A stretch of DNA of 64,000 bases. It comes from an uncultured Lachnospiraceae bacterium (lineage in GTDB: Bacteria > Bacillota > Clostridia > Lachnospirales > Lachnospiraceae). Positions within the stretch are counted from its first letter, which is position 1. Each line of letters opens with the position of its first letter. The position numbers were made by a program, and so were the translations under genes. Of the stretch, positions 60,804 to 64,000 are shown in pieces. The stretch is taken from NCBI GenBank assembly GCA_947174505.1, contig CAMWJF010000017.1, forward strand, positions 1 to 64,000, given 5' to 3'. The notes beneath the pieces are model-generated. The model was not told the origin of the DNA and made no database searches. It saw only the letters and a program-made list of their open reading frames with translations.

Positions 60804-62696
60804 ATGTTTGATTTCGACGAGGAATTAAAAAAGCTGCCCAATTCCCCGGGCGTATATCTGATGCACGACGACAACGACACGATTATCTATGTGGGAAAGG
60901 CTGTAAATCTGCATAACCGCGTGCGCTCCTATTTCCGGAAAATCGTGGGACGCGGGCCGCAGATTGACAGGATGGTGCAGCAGATTGCGCGATTTGAATA
61001 TATTGTGACGGACTCGGAGCTGGAGGCTCTCGTTTTAGAGAATAATCTGATTAAGGAATACAGTCCGAAATACAATACCATGCTGAAGGACGATAAGACA
61101 TATCCTTATATCAAGGTGACGGTGGGTGAGGAGTACCCGCGTATTTTCCTCTCCCGGGAGATGAAAAAGGATAAATCGAGATATTTCGGTCCCTATACCA
61201 GCGCGGCGGCGGTGAAGGATACCATCGACCTGATGAATAAGCTCTATCAGCTCAAGACCTGTAACCGGAGGCTGCCCCGGGATATCGGACTGGAGCGTCC
61301 CTGCCTGAATTATCATATCAAACAGTGCGCCGCTCCCTGTCAGGGTTATATCAGTAAGGAGGAATACCGGGCGCGGATTGACCAGGCGCTCGATTTTCTG
61401 AATGGAAATTATAAGCCCATGCTCCGGGAATTGGAGCGAAAAATGACAGAAGCGTCAGAAAAAATGGAGTTTGAGGAGGCGGCGGGATACCGGGATCTGT
61501 ATAACAGCGTAAAGAGCGTGGCGCAAAAGCAGAAGATTACGGATTCCGACGGTGAGGACAAGGACATCATTGCGCTGGCGTTGGAGGAGCATGACGCCGT
61601 GGTGCAGGTGTTTTTTGTGCGTGACGGCAAGCTGATTGGCCGGGACCATTTTTATATGACCCATGTGGAGGACTGTGACAGCGCGCAGATTCTCCTTGAT
61701 TTTGTGAAACAGTTTTATGCGGGAACGCCTTATATACCGAAGGAGCTGATGCTGCAGGAGGAAATCGCGGATACGGAGATTCTGGAGCAGTGGCTCAGTG
61801 CGAGAAAGGGCGGAAGGGTCTATATCCGCGTGCCGAAGAAGGGCGCGAAGGAAAAACTGGTGGAGCTGGCGGCGCAGAATGCGAGACTGATTTTAAGTCA
61901 GGATAAGGAGCGCATCCGCAGGGAGGAAGGGCGGACAATCGGCGCGATGAAGGAGATTGCTGCGCTTCTGGAGCTGGAGGACGTGAGCCGCATGGAGGCC
62001 TTTGATATTTCCAATATAAGCGGCTTCGCCAATGTGGGTTCCATGGTGGTTTTCGAGAAAGGCAAGGCGAAGCGCAGCGACTACCGTAAGTTCCGCATAC
62101 AGTCCGTGTCGGGGCCGGACGATTACGCCTGCATGAGAGAAGTGCTGACCAGACGTTTCGTTCACGGCATGGAGGAGAAGGAGGACCTGAACCGCAGGCA
62201 GATGGACCAGACTTTTGGGAGCTTTACCAAATTTCCCGATCTGCTTCTGATGGACGGCGGTAAAGGTCAGGTGAATATCGCTTTGCAGGTATTGGAGGAA
62301 CTGCATCTGGATATTCCCGTCTGCGGCATGGTAAAGGACGACAACCATCGGACTAGGGGGCTGTACTACCAGAATGTGGAGATTCCCATAGACACGCGCT
62401 CGGAAGGGTTTAAGCTGGTGACAAGGATTCAGGATGAGGCGCACCGTTTTGCCATCGAGTATCATCGGTCGCTGCGCTCCAAGGCTCAGGTAAAGTCGGT
62501 TCTGGATGAGATTCCCGGTGTGGGCCCGGCGAGAAGGAAAGCGCTGATGCGGCACTTCGGCTCCATCAAGGAGATTAAGGAAGCGTCGGTGGAACGGCTC
62601 TGCGAGGTGGCTGAGATCCCGGAACATATCGGAAAGCAGATTTATGAGTTTTTTCGGGCGGAGGATGGTGCAGAAGGAAAAAAGGATAGAGAATAA
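60804..62696 (+). CDS. uvrC: Excinuclease ABC subunit C
   Basis: A 630-residue protein. The N-terminal GIY-YIG nuclease (about 10-95) has [20 protein letters not shown] and NRVRSYF. A cysteine cluster (C...[16 protein letters not shown]) is near 155-180. A UVR motif is near 205-240 ([18 protein letters not shown]). The RNase H-like C-nuclease (about 385-540) has [32 protein letters not shown] and HRFAIEYHR. The C-terminal helix-hairpin-helix has [21 protein letters not shown]. It makes both incisions in nucleotide excision repair. uvrA and uvrB are not in the window. Confidence 0.97.
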   Translation: MFDFDEELKKLPNSPGVYLMHDDNDTIIYVGKAVNLHNRVRSYFRKIVGRGPQIDRMVQQIARFEYIVTDSELEALVLENNLIKEYSPKYNTMLKDDKTYPYIKVTVGEEYPRIFLSREMKKDKSRYFGPYTSAAAVKDTIDLMNKLYQLKTCNRRLPRDIGLERPCLNYHIKQCAAPCQGYISKEEYRARIDQALDFLNGNYKPMLRELERKMTEASEKMEFEEAAGYRDLYNSVKSVAQKQKITDSDGEDKDIIALALEEHDAVVQVFFVRDGKLIGRDHFYMTHVEDCDSAQILLDFVKQFYAGTPYIPKELMLQEEIADTEILEQWLSARKGGRVYIRVPKKGAKEKLVELAAQNARLILSQDKERIRREEGRTIGAMKEIAALLELEDVSRMEAFDISNISGFANVGSMVVFEKGKAKRSDYRKFRIQSVSGPDDYACMREVLTRRFVHGMEEKEDLNRRQMDQTFGSFTKFPDLLLMDGGKGQVNIALQVLEELHLDIPVCGMVKDDNHRTRGLYYQNVEIPIDTRSEGFKLVTRIQDEAHRFAIEYHRSLRSKAQVKSVLDEIPGVGPARRKALMRHFGSIKEIKEASVERLCEVAEIPEHIGKQIYEFFRAEDGAEGKKDRE

Positions 62697-62719
62697 GCAA
62701 CTATTATTAGTTGCTTATT
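62692..62719 (+). terminator. Hairpin overlapping the uvrC stop codon
   Basis: AATAAGCAACTA and TAGTTGCTTATT form a perfect 12-bp stem with loop TTAT (62692-62719), starting within the uvrC stop codon. A short T-run ends the stem. It is a likely terminator. Confidence 0.6.
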
Positions 62720-62801
62720 TGCGATCAAAATGATAAAATGATACTTTAAAGCGATATATATTGGAACAGGTTATAGAGAAACTGAGAAGGGATGGTTTAT
62801 T

Positions 62802-63134
62802 ATGAGTGACCTGCTGTTTTATAAAAATTATAACGGAACCGTTGAGTATTCCAAAGAAGATGACTGCCTGTTTGGAAAGGTTGTTGGGATAAAATCGCTT
62901 CTTTCCTATGAAGGAAATTCTGTACGGGAATTGGAGCAGGATTTCAAAAATGCAATAGATGAATATTTAGAAGATTGTAAAGAGCGCAATGTTGTGCCGG
63001 AGCAGCCTTATAAGGGAACATTTAATGTCAGAATTAGCCCGGAGCTTCATCGCAATATTGCTGTTTATGCGATTGAGCATGGAAAAAGTTTAAATGCAGT
63101 GGTAGAGGAGGCCATTGGAAATATAATCAGATGA
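62802..63134 (+). CDS. HicB-like antitoxin-type protein, no HicA partner seen
   Basis: A 110-residue protein. Residues 5-70 match the HicB RNase H-like fold (YNGTVEYSKEDDCLFGKVVGI, YEGNSVRELEQDFKNAIDEYL). Residues 75-110 are a ribbon-helix-helix DNA-binding end (GTFNVRISPELHRNIAVYA, GKSLNAVVEEAI). HicB normally neutralises the small toxin HicA, but no HicA-like gene lies on either side (106 nt upstream to uvrC, 46 nt downstream to hprK). It may be a solitary transcription regulator. Confidence 0.85.
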   Translation: MSDLLFYKNYNGTVEYSKEDDCLFGKVVGIKSLLSYEGNSVRELEQDFKNAIDEYLEDCKERNVVPEQPYKGTFNVRISPELHRNIAVYAIEHGKSLNAVVEEAIGNIIR

Positions 63135-63180
63135 TTACAAATAACGTGAATGCGCGGAGAAGCGCGGAAATGGGGGAGCT

Positions 63181-64000
63181 ATGGCAAGCATCAACTTGAC
63201 AAAGGTAATTGAAAAATTTAAGTGGGAGAATCTGACGCCGGAGATTGATATCTCGAAGATCAAGGTGACACAGCCGGATATCAACAGACCGGCGCTGCAG
63301 TTGGCCGGGTATTTTGAGCATTTTGAAACGACGCGTCTACAGATCGTCGGATTTGTGGAATACTCTTATATGAACGGTCTGGACGAGGACAGACAGCGGG
63401 AGATTTTTGAAATACTTCTGAATAACCCCCTGCCGGGCATTCTGTTCTGCCGGGAACTGCATCCGAATGAAATTTTCAGGGAGGTTGCAGTGAAGTACGG
63501 CGTACCGCTTCTGATGAGCAGGAAGGCGACATCGGCCTGCATGGCGGAAGTGATCCGCTGGCTGAATGTAAAGCTGGCTCCCTGTATTTCCGTGCACGGC
63601 GTGCTGGTGGATGTTTACGGCGAGGGCGTCCTGATTACGGGTGAGAGCGGCATCGGTAAATCCGAGGCGGCGCTTGAGCTGATTAAGAGAGGACACCGTC
63701 TGGTGACGGATGATGTGGTGGAGATCAGACGCGTCAGCGAGGATACCCTGATCGGCTCCGCGCCGGATATCACGAAGCACTTCATTGAGCTGCGGGGTAT
63801 CGGCATCGTAGATGTAAAGGCTTTGTTTGGTGCGTCCAGCGTAAGGGATACCCAGAATATTGATCTGGTTATCCGTCTGGAGGATTGGGATAAAGATAAG
63901 GAGTACGACCGTCTGGGTCTGGAGGAGGAGTATACCGAGTATCTGGGCAACCGCGTGGTCTGCCACAGCATTCCCATCAGACCGGGACGTAATCTGGCGA
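63181..64000 (+). CDS. hprK: HPr kinase/phosphorylase, 3' end outside window
   Basis: 273 residues are visible from the ATG at 63181, which has GGGGGAG upstream; the gene continues past the right edge. The N-domain (about 1-130) has LQLAGYFEHFETTRLQIVGF. The kinase domain has SVHGVLVDVYGEGVLITG with the catalytic-site His, the P-loop GESGIGKSEAALELI, HRLVTDDVVEIRRV and IELRGIGIVDVKALFG. HprK phosphorylates HPr on Ser46 and controls carbon catabolite repression in Firmicutes. It is a good taxonomic marker for this window. Confidence 0.95.
   Translation, partial: MASINLTKVIEKFKWENLTPEIDISKIKVTQPDINRPALQLAGYFEHFETTRLQIVGFVEYSYMNGLDEDRQREIFEILLNNPLPGILFCRELHPNEIFREVAVKYGVPLLMSRKATSACMAEVIRWLNVKLAPCISVHGVLVDVYGEGVLITGESGIGKSEAALELIKRGHRLVTDDVVEIRRVSEDTLIGSAPDITKHFIELRGIGIVDVKALFGASSVRDTQNIDLVIRLEDWDKDKEYDRLGLEEEYTEYLGNRVVCHSIPIRPGRNLA

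Overview
The window looks like a chromosome segment from a Clostridia bacterium, most likely Lachnospiraceae. The support is the HPr kinase/phosphorylase, the Mrp-type antiporter cluster, LanFEG/Bcr-type ABC exporters with a divergent two-component system, near-universal GGAGG ribosome sites with frequent GTG/TTG starts, and a very AT-rich polysaccharide island between more balanced housekeeping DNA. No rRNA, tRNA or CRISPR array was seen.

Layout. 1-0.83 kb: 5' part of a minus-strand Rpn-type PD-(D/E)XK nuclease. 1.2-10.7 kb: ten-gene minus-strand Mrp/Mbh-like Na+/H+ antiporter operon with four ND-type membrane subunits. 11-13.8 kb: formate/nitrite-family channel, small membrane protein, XRE regulator and LysR regulator, with several AT-rich palindromes. 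14.1-15.3 kb: a ketopantoate-reductase-like enzyme and a small acidic protein. 15.4-22.7 kb: two tandem three-gene peptide-antibiotic-type ABC exporters and a divergent response regulator/histidine kinase pair.

22.7-27.8 kb is the most unusual part. A Uma2-type nuclease and a Tn916-like tyrosine integrase lie between two copies of a 25-bp recombination-core-like sequence in opposite orientation. The integrase gene is also bracketed by paired TGGTCA repeats resembling arm sites. Next to it is a TnpB-like protein that keeps its zinc ribbon but appears to have lost all three RuvC catalytic acids. It is followed by about 380 nt of strongly structured non-coding sequence (candidate guide/omega RNA), then a decayed AAA-ATPase/PD-(D/E)XK gene.

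27.9-52.6 kb: a surface-glycan cluster on the plus strand, ending in a clear terminator. It has a CDP-glycerol-transferase-like protein, an APS-kinase/methyltransferase fusion, an aminotransferase, a CapK/PaaK-like ligase, a KamA-like radical SAM enzyme, a NeuD-like acyltransferase, a GT56 transferase, several GT2/GT4/GT-D transferases, a methyltransferase/kinase pair and a HAD protein. Ten of these proteins carry the same Rossmann-like add-on domain at the N-terminus, at the C-terminus or alone. No flippase, polymerase or initiating transferase is visible, so the locus is either incomplete here or modifies a carrier made elsewhere.

52.8-64 kb: housekeeping and metabolic genes: GH3 beta-glucosidase, secreted LysM protein, pyrG (minus) with a possible leader attenuator, a palindromic MITE-like element, ftsH, uvrC, a HicB-like protein, and hprK running off the right edge. 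All assignments are by eye from motifs. Start codons were chosen from Shine-Dalgarno spacing where possible.
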